Assembly (NCBI GenBank): GCA_964614585.1
Contig: CAZTLW010000001.1
Location: 1 to 64,000, forward strand
Origin: JAHEFX01 sp964614585
Lineage (GTDB): Bacteria; Actinomycetota; Acidimicrobiia; Spongiisociales; JAENVV01
Direction of reading: 5' to 3'
Length of the DNA: 64,000 bases
Below, one piece after another: positions 42,120 through 50,946 of this stretch. Both the position numbers and the translations under genes were made by a program. Within the stretch, counting starts at the first letter, position 1, and each line of letters begins with the position of its first letter. The notes beneath the pieces were generated by a model. It made no database searches, had not been told where the DNA came from, and was given only the letters and a program-made list of their open reading frames with translations.

Positions 42120-42437
42120 TCAGTCCTCGGAGACGGGCGAGTCGACGATCTTCTCGGCGATCGCCCGCCGAAGGATGCGCAGGCTGCCACCGTCCTCGAC
42201 GGTGATCACGACGTCGTCGTCGCCGAGCTCCCGGACGCGGCCGTAGATGCCGCCGATCGTCCGCACCCGGTCGCCGATGCCGATCGAACCGAGCAACTCG
42301 CGCTGCTCCTTCTGGCGCTTGCGCTGGGGTCGGATCACCAGAAACCAGAAGACGACGCCGATCAACAGGAAGGGCAGCAGGGACGTCAGCAGGTTGCCGG
42401 TGCCGGCCTCGGCCTGGGCGAGCACGATCAGGGGCAT
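42120..42437 (-). CDS. yajC: Preprotein translocase accessory subunit YajC
   Basis: Small membrane protein (105 residues) that joins the SecDF complex. One N-terminal helix (LLPFLLIGVVFWFLVI) is followed by the signature RPQRKRQKEQRELLGSIGIGDRVRTIGGIYG. It leads yajC-secD-secF, the usual order. Confidence 0.95.
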   Translation of the reverse strand: MPLIVLAQAEAGTGNLLTSLLPFLLIGVVFWFLVIRPQRKRQKEQRELLGSIGIGDRVRTIGGIYGRVRELGDDDVVITVEDGGSLRILRRAIAEKIVDSPVSED

Positions 42438-42500
42438 GAGGACCTCGGGGAGATGACCGGCGGCAGGGTAGCGAGCGCGACCGCCGTACGCCCACCACCC

Positions 42501-43598
42501 TCAGGCACGCGCCGCCAGCACCTCGGCGCGGAACCCGTCGAACCGACTCTCCGCGATGGCGACCCGCGCCCCACGCAGCACCTCGAGCGTGTAGTGGAGG
42601 TTGTGGATGGAGAGCAACCGGTGGGCGGTGAGCTCGCCGGTTCGATGCAGGTGCCGCAGATAGGCGCGACTGTGGCGGCGGCACGTGAGGCAGCCGCAGT
42701 CGTCGTCCAGCGGTCGACCGTCCTCGACGTTGGCCAGGGTGCGGATGTTGTAGTCACCTGTCGCGGTCAGCACCTTGCCGTGGCGGGCGAGTCGGGTCGG
42801 CCACACGCAGTCGAACAGGTCGGCACCCCGGGCGACCGCGTCGAGGACGCCCTCCGTGTCGCCGAGCCCCATGACGTAGCGGACCTTGCCGGCGGGCAGT
42901 TCGGCGATGCAGGCATCGAGGGCGACGTTGCGATCGGCGGCGGACTCGCCCACCGACAGCCCGCCGATCCCGAATCCGGGGAGCCCGAGGTCGGCGGTAC
43001 GGCGGGCCGACTCGGCCCGCAGGTCGGGGTCGACGCCGCCCTGGACGATGCCGAACAGGGCCTGGTCGTCGCGGTCGTGGACCGACATCGCCCGCTCGGT
43101 CCAGCGCAGCGTCCGTTCCATGGCCTCGCGCACCGCCTCGCGGGGTGCAGGGAGGCCGATGAGGTGGTCGAAGGCCATCACCACGTCGGCGCCGAGGGCC
43201 TGCTGGATCGCCATGGACGACTCGGGCCCGATGTGGACGGTCGAGCCGTCGTAGGTGGACCGGAACTCGGCGCCGGACTCGGTGATCGTCGGCTCCAGCG
43301 AGAACACCTGGTACCCGCCGGAGTCGGTCAGGAACGGACCGGACCAGCCGGTGAAGCCGTGCAGCCCACCGAGCCGTTCGATGACGTCGGCTCCCGGTCG
43401 GAGCATGAGGTGGTACGTGTTGGCCAGCACCATCGACGCCCCGAGCGCCTCGAGGTCGGTGGTGTCGAGCGCCTTCACCACGCCCCGGGTCCCGACCGGC
43501 ATGAACGTGGGCGTCGGCACCGCGCCGTGGGCGAGTTCCAGGGTCCCGGCCCGGGCAGCGCCGTCGGTCGCCTCGACGGTGAAGGGAGCCGGGTGCAT
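42501..43598 (-). CDS. tgt: Queuine/preQ1 tRNA-guanine transglycosylase
   Basis: Exchanges G34 of GUN tRNAs for preQ1. The 365-residue product has LANTYHLMLRPG, the first catalytic Asp in FLTDSGGYQVFSLE, FGIVQGGVDPDLR, GGLSVGE, the nucleophile region FDCVWPTRLARHGK and the zinc site CGCLTC with a downstream His. The ATG at 43596-43598 is supported by TACCCT 7 bases upstream. A proline-rich frame stays open upstream through the repeat region but is unlikely to be translated. Confidence 0.96.
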   Translation of the reverse strand: MHPAPFTVEATDGAARAGTLELAHGAVPTPTFMPVGTRGVVKALDTTDLEALGASMVLANTYHLMLRPGADVIERLGGLHGFTGWSGPFLTDSGGYQVFSLEPTITESGAEFRSTYDGSTVHIGPESSMAIQQALGADVVMAFDHLIGLPAPREAVREAMERTLRWTERAMSVHDRDDQALFGIVQGGVDPDLRAESARRTADLGLPGFGIGGLSVGESAADRNVALDACIAELPAGKVRYVMGLGDTEGVLDAVARGADLFDCVWPTRLARHGKVLTATGDYNIRTLANVEDGRPLDDDCGCLTCRRHSRAYLRHLHRTGELTAHRLLSIHNLHYTLEVLRGARVAIAESRFDGFRAEVLAARA

Positions 43599-43605
43599 GG
43601 CCGGG

Positions 43606-43611
43606 AGGGTA
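43606..43611 (-). promoter_or_regulatory. -10 box of tgt (leaderless type)
   Basis: TACCCT on the minus strand, 7 bases before the tgt ATG. Confidence 0.45.
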
Positions 43612-43661
43612 TCGGGTACCAAGCATCGGCCAGCAGGCGCGGAGGTGGGGCCCCTCCCCCA

Positions 43662-43711
43662 TTCCTGTGTCGGTGGGCCCTTCCCTTGAGGGCTGGGCGA
43701 CACGAGAACGA
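43662..43711. repeat. Degenerate copy of the 23-bp hairpin repeat
   Basis: TTCCTGTGTCGGTGGGCCCT and AGGGCTGGGCGACACGAGAA face each other around a 7-base loop, and GAACGAGCGTGG follows. Arm sequence, loop length and flank match the element at 6782-6834, with several substitutions. Confidence 0.7.
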
Positions 43712-43720
43712 GCGTGGCGG

Positions 43721-43792
43721 CCGGCTTGGGGACCGGCTTGGGGACCGGCTTGGGGACCGGCTCAGGAACCGGCTTGGGGGCCGGCTCAGGAA
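43721..43792. repeat. 12-base tandem repeat overlapping the queA stop
   Basis: Six consecutive 12-base units: CCGGCTTGGGGA three times, then CCGGCTCAGGAA, CCGGCTTGGGGG and CCGGCTCAGGAA. The queA stop codon lies in the last unit. It fills much of the 187-base gap between tgt and queA. Confidence 0.9.
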
Positions 43793-44844
43793 CCGGCCGG
43801 ACCGTCCCGACCGCCGCGCGGCACCTCGGCGAGCATGGCGTCGCCGAAGCTGAGGAACCGATAGCCCCGTTCGAGGGCCGTGCGATAGACGTCCCGCCAC
43901 CGATCGCCCAGCACCGCCGCCACCAGCGCCACCAGCGTCGAACCGGGCACGTGGAAGTTGGTGACCAGCAGATCGGCGAACCGGAACGCGAAGCCGGGCA
44001 CGATGAACAGGTCGGTGCTGCCCCCACCCGGCTCGATCCCGCCCGCGCCGTCGGCGGTCGACTCGAGGGTGCGCAGCACGGTGGTCCCCACGGCCACCAC
44101 CCGCCCGCCCCGGGCCCGGCACTCGGCCACCGCGGTGGCGGCCTCGGGTGGCACGACGTAGCGCTCGGCATGCATGACGTGGTCGGCTACCCGCTCGGTC
44201 GCCACCGGGCGGAAGGTGCCGAGGCCGACCTCCAACTCCACCTCGGTCATCGCCACGCCCCGGGCCGCGAGGCCATCGACCACACCCGCCGTGAAGTGGA
44301 GGGCGGCGGTCGGCGCGGCGGCCGAGCCGACCGTCCTGGCAAAGATCGTCTGGTAGCGCTCGGGGTCCTCGAGTTCCCGGGTGATGTAGGGCGGGAGCGG
44401 CACCTGCCCGGCCTGGTCGAACCACGCCTCGGGATCGACGTCGCCGTGGAGTCGGAACCGGACGCGGGCCCGTCCCTCGACGGGGTCGGAGACCACCTCG
44501 GCGTCCACCCCGTCGGGGAACTCGACGACCACCCCGGGACGGAGACGTCGGGCGGGTCGCAGCAGCGCCTCCCAGGTGTCGTCGCCGACGGGCGCCAGGA
44601 CCAACACCTCCACCGAGCCACCGGTCCCCCGCCGGGTCCCCACGAGCCGAGCGGCACGCACCCGCGTGCGGTTCACCACCACCAGGTCACCGGGTTCGAG
44701 GAGGTCGGGGAGGCCGGCGAAGCGATGGTCGGACAGGTCGCGGGTGTCGAGCAGGCGGGCGGCGTCACGCGGTTCGACGGGCTGCTGGGCGATCGCCGTC
44801 TCCGGCAGGTCGTACCAGAGGTCGTCGCGGGTGAGGTCCCCCAC
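43786..44844 (-). CDS. queA: S-adenosylmethionine:tRNA ribosyltransferase-isomerase
   Basis: Adds the epoxycyclopentane part of queuosine to preQ1-tRNA. The 352-residue product has DLWYDLPETAIAQQPVEPRDAARLL, VVVNRTRVRAARLVG, PLPPYI, QTIFARTVGSAAAPTAALHFT, EVGLGTFRPV and the C-terminal TNFHVPGSTLVALVAA. The start is a GTG. With tgt next door, the pair makes the last steps of queuosine, while genes for making preQ1 itself are not in the window. The end of the gene is encoded by a 12-base tandem repeat. Confidence 0.96.
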   Translation of the reverse strand: MGDLTRDDLWYDLPETAIAQQPVEPRDAARLLDTRDLSDHRFAGLPDLLEPGDLVVVNRTRVRAARLVGTRRGTGGSVEVLVLAPVGDDTWEALLRPARRLRPGVVVEFPDGVDAEVVSDPVEGRARVRFRLHGDVDPEAWFDQAGQVPLPPYITRELEDPERYQTIFARTVGSAAAPTAALHFTAGVVDGLAARGVAMTEVELEVGLGTFRPVATERVADHVMHAERYVVPPEAATAVAECRARGGRVVAVGTTVLRTLESTADGAGGIEPGGGSTDLFIVPGFAFRFADLLVTNFHVPGSTLVALVAAVLGDRWRDVYRTALERGYRFLSFGDAMLAEVPRGGRDGPAGS

Positions 44845-44861
44845 CTATCCGATGCCCGCCG

Positions 44862-45899
44862 TCACAGCAGGCGCCCCTGGGTGTCGTCCCCGTCGGCGGT
44901 GTCGGCCGGGGGCTGGAGGCCGAGGTGGAGGTAGGCGGCCGTCGTGACGGTCCGACCCCGCGGGGTGCGCTGGAGCAGGCCGCGGATGAGCAGGTAGGGC
45001 TCGTAGGCCTCCTCCACGGTGTCGGGCTCCTCGCCGACCGCCACGGCCAGGGTGGAGAGCCCCACCGGTCCCCCGCCGAAGCGCTGGGCGATCGCCCGCA
45101 GGATGGCCCGATCGACGGGGTCGAGGCCCAGTTCGTCGACCTGGAACACCTCGAGGGCCCGGCCGGTGGTGGCCGGGTCGATGGTGCCGTCGGAGCGGGC
45201 GACGGCGTAGTCCCGGACCCGGGCGAGCAGCCGGTTGGCAACCCGGGGGGTGCCCCGAGCGCGACGGGCGATCTCGTCGGCGGACTCGTCGTCGGCGGCG
45301 ATCTCGAGGATGCCGGCGGAGCGACGCACGATCTCGGCGAGTTCGTCGGCGTCGTAGTGGTCGAGGCGGTCGACGATGCCGAACCGGTCGCGCAGCGGGC
45401 TGGCGACCATCCCGAGACGGGTGGTGGCGCCGACGAGGGTGAACCGCGGCAGGGTCAGTCGGATGCTCTGGGCGGCCGGGCCCTTGCCCAGCACCACGTC
45501 GAGTTGGAAGTCCTCCATCGCCGTGTAGAGGACCTCCTCGACGGTCCGGGGAAGGCGATGGACCTCGTCGATGAAGAAGACGTCGCCCTCGTCGAGATTG
45601 GAGAGGATGGCGGCCAGGTCGCCGGGCCGCTCGAGCGCCGGTCCCGACGTGATCTGGATGCGGGCACCGAGCTCGTTGGCGACGATGCCCGCCAGCGTCG
45701 TCTTGCCGAGGCCGGGCGGTCCCGAGAGCAGCAGGTGGTCGAGGGGGCGCTCCATGGCCCGGGCCGCCTCGATCGAGATGGAGAGCCGCTCCTTGAGGGC
45801 GGCCTGGCCGATGAACTCGCCGAGCCGCTGGGGCCGCAGCGTCCGCTCGAGCTCGTCGTCCCAGGTGGTCCCGGGGTCGAGGAGTCGTTCGTCCCTCAC
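44862..45899 (-). CDS. ruvB: Holliday junction branch-migration helicase RuvB
   Basis: Hexameric AAA motor, 345 residues. [20 protein letters not shown] leads to Walker [15 protein letters not shown], Walker [26 protein letters not shown], sensor 1 [20 protein letters not shown], the arginine region [17 protein letters not shown] and the C-terminal winged helix ending [16 protein letters not shown] start overlapping the ruvA stop as GTGA. Confidence 0.97.
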   Translation of the reverse strand: MRDERLLDPGTTWDDELERTLRPQRLGEFIGQAALKERLSISIEAARAMERPLDHLLLSGPPGLGKTTLAGIVANELGARIQITSGPALERPGDLAAILSNLDEGDVFFIDEVHRLPRTVEEVLYTAMEDFQLDVVLGKGPAAQSIRLTLPRFTLVGATTRLGMVASPLRDRFGIVDRLDHYDADELAEIVRRSAGILEIAADDESADEIARRARGTPRVANRLLARVRDYAVARSDGTIDPATTGRALEVFQVDELGLDPVDRAILRAIAQRFGGGPVGLSTLAVAVGEEPDTVEEAYEPYLLIRGLLQRTPRGRTVTTAAYLHLGLQPPADTADGDDTQGRLL

Positions 45900-46477
45900 C
45901 CGCGTCGCCTCCCCGCCAGGCTCCGGAGCGCCGCCCGCAGCTGCTCCTCGGGGGTGGTGGCCGGGTCGACGTCGGGCAGCACCTCGGCAACCTCGGCATC
46001 GGAGTAGCCGAGTTGGCCGAGGGCGAGCCGCACCTCGGTCAGTGCTCCCGACGAGCCGACGGCGGCGACCTCGGCGGCACTGACCTTCGGTTTGAGCTCG
46101 AGCACCATCTTCTGGGCCGTGCGCTTGCCGATGCCCGGCACCGAGGCGAGCGTGGTGATGTCCTCCTCGGCGATCGCCAACGTCACCGCATCGGGGTCGA
46201 GCGTCGAGAGCACGGCGAGGGCGACCCGGGGACCGACCCCGGGGGCGGCGAGCAGGAGTCGGAAGGTGGTGAGCCCCCGCTCGGAGGGGAACCCGAACAA
46301 GGTGAGGGCGTCCTCGCGGACGTGGAGGTGGGTGTGGAGGACGACCTCCTCGCCGACACCCGGCAACTCGGTCACACCACGGGTGGGGACGTGGACCTCG
46401 TAGCCGACGCCCGCAACGTCGACGATGAGCCGGTCGCCCATCACCGCCGCCAGCGTCCCGCGCAACCGGCCGATCAC
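45896..46477 (-). CDS. ruvA: Holliday junction-binding protein RuvA
   Basis: Tetrameric DNA-binding partner of RuvB, 193 residues. Domain I ([31 protein letters not shown]), two helix-hairpin-helix motifs ([38 protein letters not shown]) and domain III, which binds RuvB. GTG start overlapping ruvC as GTGA. Confidence 0.96.
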   Translation of the reverse strand: MIGRLRGTLAAVMGDRLIVDVAGVGYEVHVPTRGVTELPGVGEEVVLHTHLHVREDALTLFGFPSERGLTTFRLLLAAPGVGPRVALAVLSTLDPDAVTLAIAEEDITTLASVPGIGKRTAQKMVLELKPKVSAAEVAAVGSSGALTEVRLALGQLGYSDAEVAEVLPDVDPATTPEEQLRAALRSLAGRRRG

Positions 46478-46962
46478 GAGGCGGCCGCCCCGAATCGAGC
46501 CTGGGCGAGGTGGCAGAGGGCCACTGCGAGGGCGTCGGCGGCGTCGGCCGGACGGGGTGCCTCGTCGAGGCCGAGCCGGGAGGCGACCAGTCGGGCCACC
46601 TGGCCCTTGTCGGCGGCACCGTCGCCCGCGACGGTCGCCTTCACCTCGCTCGGCGTGTACTCGTGGAGGGCGACGCCGGCACGGGCCGCACAGAGCATGG
46701 CGACGCCCGACGCCCGGGCGACGGACATGGCATTGGTCAGGTTGCGGCGGACGAAGACCCGTTCGAGGGCGACGACGTCGGGGCGGACCTCGGCCAGCAA
46801 CTCGTCGAGGTCATCGGCGAGCTCCGCCAGGCGGGCCGGGACCGGCCGATCGGGTTCGGTACGGAGCACGCCGAAGCGCTCCGCGGTCGGCCCCCCACGC
46901 GTGGAGCGAACGACGCCGAAGCCGGTGCGGGTCAACCCCGGATCGAGGCCCAACACGAACAT
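46474..46962 (-). CDS. ruvC: Holliday junction endonuclease RuvC
   Basis: RNase H-fold resolvase, 162 residues. The catalytic acids are in [27 protein letters not shown], and [14 protein letters not shown] near the C-terminus. The ATG at 46960-46962 is fixed by a TACACT -10 box 7 bases upstream; a GTG two codons further upstream would lie inside that spacing. It leads ruvC-ruvA-ruvB. Confidence 0.96.
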   Translation of the reverse strand: MFVLGLDPGLTRTGFGVVRSTRGGPTAERFGVLRTEPDRPVPARLAELADDLDELLAEVRPDVVALERVFVRRNLTNAMSVARASGVAMLCAARAGVALHEYTPSEVKATVAGDGAADKGQVARLVASRLGLDEAPRPADAADALAVALCHLAQARFGAAAS

Positions 46963-46969
46963 GTGTACG

Positions 46970-46975
46970 AGTGTA
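46970..46975 (-). promoter_or_regulatory. -10 box of ruvC-A-B (leaderless type)
   Basis: TACACT on the minus strand, 7 bases before the ruvC ATG. I see no LexA/SOS box (GAAC...GTTC) next to it. Confidence 0.45.
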
Positions 46976-47037
46976 TGCCGGGCATGCGACCGAACCAAGC
47001 ACCGAGCCCCTCTGAGGTACTGAAGTACCGGCGCCCG

Positions 47038-47781
47038 TCAGGTCGCCTGCTCGAGCACCGACTCGTCGACGTCGAAGTTGGCGTAGACGTCCTGGACGTC
47101 GTCGATGTCCTCGAGGGCATCCACCAGCCGCAGGACCTTGCCGGCCGACTCGGCATCGAGGGGCACCGTGACCGAGGGCAGGTAGGTCACCTCGGCCTGC
47201 TCGATGACGAGGCCGGCGTCCTCGATCGCCTGCCGCACCGTCATGAAGTCGGACGGGTCGGTGATCACCTCGTAGCGGCCGTCGCCGGCATCGCGAACGT
47301 CGTCGGCCCCGGCGTCGAGCGCCACGAGCATGACGTCCTCCTCGTCGCCGGCGACCAGCACGTAGCCCCGCTGGTCGAAGAGGTAGGCGACCGAGCCCGG
47401 CTCACCGAGGCTGCCGCCGTGGCGGGTGAACCCCACTCGCACGTCGGACGAGGCCCGGTTGCGGTTGTCGGTGAGGATCTTGACGAGGACGGCCACCCCG
47501 CTGGGGCCGTAGCCCTCGTAGAAGAACTCGTCGTAGGTGACGCCCTCGTCGAGCTCGCCGGAGCCCCGCTTGATGGCTCGCTCGATGTTGTCGTTGGGCA
47601 TCGAGGCGGCCTTGGCCTTGGCGACGGCTTGGGCGAGCGTGGCATTGGTGTCGGGGTCGCCCCCACCCTGGCGGGCAGCCGCCTCGATGGCCCGGGCGAG
47701 CTTGGCGAACAGCTTGCCGCGGGCCGCGTCCTGACGGCCCTTGCGATGCTTGATGTTGGCCCACTTGGAGTGACCGGCCAT
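47038..47781 (-). CDS. yebC: YebC/PmpR-family transcriptional or translational regulator
   Basis: A 247-residue protein beginning [23 protein letters not shown], the hallmark of the family, with [38 protein letters not shown] and [13 protein letters not shown]. Members have been described as DNA-binding regulators and more recently as factors that aid translation of difficult sequences. It lies between pdxT and ruvC, as in mycobacteria. GGAGGGC precedes the ATG. Confidence 0.95.
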   Translation of the reverse strand: MAGHSKWANIKHRKGRQDAARGKLFAKLARAIEAAARQGGGDPDTNATLAQAVAKAKAASMPNDNIERAIKRGSGELDEGVTYDEFFYEGYGPSGVAVLVKILTDNRNRASSDVRVGFTRHGGSLGEPGSVAYLFDQRGYVLVAGDEEDVMLVALDAGADDVRDAGDGRYEVITDPSDFMTVRQAIEDAGLVIEQAEVTYLPSVTVPLDAESAGKVLRLVDALEDIDDVQDVYANFDVDESVLEQAT

Positions 47782-47867
47782 CAGCGCCCTCCTTCGACGC
47801 TCCGAGGTGGTGCTCGGTGTCGGAAATGACCCTAGAGGTCCGCTCCGGCTGTGCGATGATGGCCACC

Positions 47868-48401
47868 ATGACCCGTCGCATCTTCGTCGACACCGAATGG
47901 ACCGCTCCGCCCTGGTCGGAGAGCTCCGAGTTGTTGTCGCTGGGGCTCGCCGACGAGGCCGGGGCCACCTGGAGCGCCGTGGCCGCCGAGGTGGATCTCG
48001 GGCCACTCTCCGGCAGCTCGGTCGTGGCACTCATCACCGCCGACCAGCCACGACTCACGAGCCCGGAGATGTCGGCGGAAGTGGCGGCATTCTGCGGCGA
48101 CGTCGACGAGTTCTGGGCGTGGATCCCCACCGAGGAGAGCGTGGCGGCGTGGTTCGGACTCGACGCCGACGAGGCGCCCGAGTTGTTCGCCCGCCACTGG
48201 GACGTCGACCTCCAGCACCTGCAAGCGTTGGTGCAGCCGTGGCCGGAGCGGTGGCCCACCCGACTGTCGAACCTGCGGGTCGCTGCGGAGGAGGCCGGCG
48301 TCGAGTTGCCCCCGAGACGTCCCGACCACCTGAACCCCCGCGTCCACGCCGAGTGGAACCGGGAACTCTTCGAGCGGATCCGTCGGTCCGGCGACACCTG
48401 A
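47868..48401 (+). CDS. Rv2179c-like 3'-5' exonuclease-fold protein
   Basis: A 177-residue protein. The opening [30 protein letters not shown], the central [17 protein letters not shown] and the C-terminal [41 protein letters not shown] have the layout of the mycobacterial Rv2179c DEDD exoribonuclease family. The first acidic pair (Asp-Thr-Glu) is present. I cannot place the usual later aspartates: the position like AYDH reads PTEES and the last motif reads HAEWN. It may be inactive or use other residues. It is divergent from yebC and the only plus-strand gene nearby. Start chosen at [11 protein letters not shown]; frames upstream are open but not family-like. Confidence 0.65.
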   Translation: MTRRIFVDTEWTAPPWSESSELLSLGLADEAGATWSAVAAEVDLGPLSGSSVVALITADQPRLTSPEMSAEVAAFCGDVDEFWAWIPTEESVAAWFGLDADEAPELFARHWDVDLQHLQALVQPWPERWPTRLSNLRVAAEEAGVELPPRRPDHLNPRVHAEWNRELFERIRRSGDT

Positions 48402-48424
48402 GGTCCCGGACCTCGGGCAGGCCG

Positions 48425-49000
48425 CTACCCCTGGCCCCCCTCGATCAGGTCCAACAGCATCCGATGGATGCGGTCGTCGTCGGTGAGTTCGGGGTGGAAC
48501 GAGGCGGCGAGGACCGATCCCTGACGGACCATCACCGGTCGGTCGGCCCACGTCGCCAGCACCTCGACCTCGTCGCCGACCCGCGTGATCCACGGCGCCC
48601 GGATGAAGACGGCGCGGACCGGGTCACCGAGTCCGGCGACCGCGAGATCGGCCTCGAAGGACTCGTTCTGGGTCCCCCAGGCGTTGCGACGCACCGTCGC
48701 GTCGAGCACGCCGAGCTGGTCCTGGGTCCCCTCCTCGACGTCGGTGGCCAGCAGGATCATCCCCGCGCAGGTGCCGAAGGTCGGCAGCCCCGAGGCGATG
48801 TGCTTGCGGAGCGGGTCGAGGAGGCCGTAGAGGCGGGCGAGGCGCCCGATCGTGGTCGACTCCCCGCCGGGGATCACCAGTCCGTCGAGCCCATCGAGGT
48901 CGGTGGCCCGACGCACCTCGACGACGTCGGCGCCGAGGCGCTCGAGCACGGCCCGGTGTTCGCGTACGTCGCCCTGGAGGGCGAGGACGCCGATCGTCAC
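48425..49000 (-). CDS. pdxT: Pyridoxal 5'-phosphate synthase glutaminase subunit
   Basis: Glutaminase of the DXP-independent vitamin B6 pathway. The 191-residue product has [27 protein letters not shown], the nucleophile [13 protein letters not shown] and the C-terminal [14 protein letters not shown]. The GTG at 48998-49000 overlaps pdxS as GTGA; a TTG one codon upstream is less likely. Confidence 0.96.
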   Translation of the reverse strand: MTIGVLALQGDVREHRAVLERLGADVVEVRRATDLDGLDGLVIPGGESTTIGRLARLYGLLDPLRKHIASGLPTFGTCAGMILLATDVEEGTQDQLGVLDATVRRNAWGTQNESFEADLAVAGLGDPVRAVFIRAPWITRVGDEVEVLATWADRPVMVRQGSVLAASFHPELTDDDRIHRMLLDLIEGGQG

Positions 49001-49887
49001 CAACCGCGCCCCGCCAACCGCTGGTCCGCGGGCAGCTGGTCCATCCCGATCCCGGTCATGGGACCACCGAGGTTGCGTGACACCTTGGCGATCACCTCCG
49101 GGTCGGCGTGGTACGTGGTCGCCTCGACGATCGCCCGCGCCCGGGGCTCGGGGTCCACGGACTTGAAGATGCCCGATCCGACGAAGACGCCGTCGACGCC
49201 GAGCTGCATCATGAGGGCGGCGTCGGCCGGGGTGGCGATGCCGCCGGCGGCGAAGTTGACGACCGGGAGCCGACCGGTCTCGGCGACCTCGCGGACGAGT
49301 CCGTAGGGGGCGCCGAGGTCGCGGGCGGCCGACATGAGTTGCTCGGTACGCATCCCGGCGAGCGCCGTGATCTCGTTCGTGATGGTGCGCATGTGGCGCA
49401 CGGCTTCGGCGACGTCGCCGGTGCCGGCCTCGCCCTTGGTACGGATCATGGCGGCCCCCTCACCGATCCGGCGGAGGGCCTCACCGAGGTTGCGGGCCCC
49501 GCACACGAACGGGGTGGTGAAGGCCCACTTGTCGATGTGGTGCTCGTCGTCGGCGGGGGTCAGGACCTCGGACTCGTCGATGTAGTCGACGCCGAGGGCC
49601 TGGAGCACCTGGGCCTCGACGAAGTGGCCGATGCGCGCCTTGGCCATGACGGGGATGGTCACGGCCTCCTGGATCTCGATGATCTTCTCGGGATCGGACA
49701 TCCGGGCGACGCCGCCCTCGACCCGGATGTCGGCGGGCACCCGCTCGAGCGCCATGACGGCCACCGCGCCGGCCGCCTCGGCGACACGCGCCTGGTCGGC
49801 GTCGACGACGTCCATGATGACGCCGCCCTTCAGCATCTCGGCGAGACCCCGCTTGACGAGGTCCGTGCCGCGCTCGGTCTGCTCCAT
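48997..49887 (-). CDS. pdxS: Pyridoxal 5'-phosphate synthase subunit PdxS
   Basis: TIM-barrel synthase that combines ribose 5-phosphate, glyceraldehyde 3-phosphate and ammonia from PdxT. The 296-residue product shows [63 protein letters not shown] and [19 protein letters not shown]. The ATG at 49885-49887 is preceded by GGAGAG. Confidence 0.97.
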   Translation of the reverse strand: MEQTERGTDLVKRGLAEMLKGGVIMDVVDADQARVAEAAGAVAVMALERVPADIRVEGGVARMSDPEKIIEIQEAVTIPVMAKARIGHFVEAQVLQALGVDYIDESEVLTPADDEHHIDKWAFTTPFVCGARNLGEALRRIGEGAAMIRTKGEAGTGDVAEAVRHMRTITNEITALAGMRTEQLMSAARDLGAPYGLVREVAETGRLPVVNFAAGGIATPADAALMMQLGVDGVFVGSGIFKSVDPEPRARAIVEATTYHADPEVIAKVSRNLGGPMTGIGMDQLPADQRLAGRGW

Positions 49888-49912
49888 CGAGGCTCTCCGG
49901 TTGGGGTACCCG

Positions 49913-49918
49913 AGTGTA
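49913..49918 (-). promoter_or_regulatory. Candidate -10 box of pdxS-pdxT
   Basis: TACACT on the minus strand, 25 bases before the pdxS ATG, leaving room for a short leader with GGAGAG. Confidence 0.35.
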
Positions 49919-49947
49919 GGAGGGGGGTCCCGGTTGCGTCGCTGCGT

Positions 49948-50946
49948 TCAGCCGATCGCGTCGGCGTACGCCCGCTCGTAGGCCGCCGTCACCGAGGACC
50001 AGTCGTAGGACCGCGCTCGGCGTCGGGCCTGGTCGGCGAGGTTGGTTCGGATCACCTCGTCGTCGAGGAGGCGGTTGATCGCCGCCGCCAGCGCCCGGGC
50101 GTCGCCGACCGGCACGTAGGCGGCCGCCTCGCCGGCGACGGCCCGGAAGGCGGGGATGTCCGACGCCACCACCGCGCACCCGGCGGCCATCGCCTCGACG
50201 AGGACGAGGCCGAAGCTCTCGCCCCCGGTGGCGGGGACGCAGGCGACCGCCGAGCCGGCGAGGACGGTCCACTTCACCGGGTCGGCGACCCGACCGAGCG
50301 ATCGGGTGCCCGGCCCGGCGTCGCGATCGGAGCCCACGATGACGAGCTCGGCCTCGGGATGGCTCCGTCGCACGCTCGCCCAGGCCTCGACCAGCACGTC
50401 GAGGCCTTTGCGTGGCTCGTCGCGGCCCACGAAGACCACCCGGCCCGGCTCCGGTCGGTCGGGGGCGACGCCGGCGACGTCGACGCCGTTCGGGATGCGT
50501 CGGGCCGACAGGCCGATCGCCTCCCATCGGGCGGCCGCCACATCGGAGACGGCCGTCAGGACCGCATGCCGCAGCCGCCGCCTGACGATCGGCGCCGCCA
50601 CCGTCGTGAGCGATGCGACCCAGCCCGGGGGGTCGGCATGGAAGGTGCCGACGGTGGGCCGGTCGGCTCCCAGCGCGGCCCACCCCAGCGGTTGCAGGGG
50701 CTCGTGGACGTGGACCACGTCGCGATCGGCGAGGGCGGGGCCGATCCGCCCGAAGCCCAGCGGCGCAACCGACCCGTTGGCCGGCACGGCCATCACCCGG
50801 CCGACCCGACGGTCGGCGGCGGCGCCTGGGCCCACCACCACGACCTCGTGCTCCCGGGCGGCGAGATGGTGGGCGAGACCCAGCACCTGGCCCTGCACCC
50901 CACCGGGCACGTCGAGGTCGTAGGGGCTGACGAGGCCGACCTTCAC
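49948..50946 (-). CDS. pimA: PimA-like phosphatidylinositol mannosyltransferase (GT4)
   Basis: Predicted to transfer mannose from GDP-mannose to phosphatidylinositol at the cytoplasmic membrane, the first step of PIM synthesis. The 332-residue product has VGLVSPYDLDVPGGVQGQVLGLAHHLA, HVHEPLQPL, the acceptor loop TFHADPPGW, VFVGRDEPRKGLDVLVEAW and the donor site GGESFGLVLVEAMAAGCAVVASD, ending in YDWSSV as in PimA. The GTG overlaps the acyltransferase stop as GTGA. The neighbours (acyltransferase, phosphatidyltransferase) complete the PIM block; the exact lipid in this organism is inferred. Confidence 0.83.
   Translation of the reverse strand: MKVGLVSPYDLDVPGGVQGQVLGLAHHLAAREHEVVVVGPGAAADRRVGRVMAVPANGSVAPLGFGRIGPALADRDVVHVHEPLQPLGWAALGADRPTVGTFHADPPGWVASLTTVAAPIVRRRLRHAVLTAVSDVAAARWEAIGLSARRIPNGVDVAGVAPDRPEPGRVVFVGRDEPRKGLDVLVEAWASVRRSHPEAELVIVGSDRDAGPGTRSLGRVADPVKWTVLAGSAVACVPATGGESFGLVLVEAMAAGCAVVASDIPAFRAVAGEAAAYVPVGDARALAAAINRLLDDEVIRTNLADQARRRARSYDWSSVTAAYERAYADAIG

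Noticed and set aside
43721..43792. Possible CRISPR array
   Set aside because: The 12-base units are contiguous with no spacers, and no cas genes are near.
42501..44171. N-terminally extended tgt product through the proline-rich repeat
   Set aside because: The open frame covers the hairpin and tandem repeats and part of queA antisense. The family-length start at 43598 has its own -10 box.
46963..47037. SOS (LexA) operator before ruvC
   Set aside because: No GAAC-N4-GTTC or similar palindrome is present; only a short GGTAC-TGAA-GTACC hairpin is seen.
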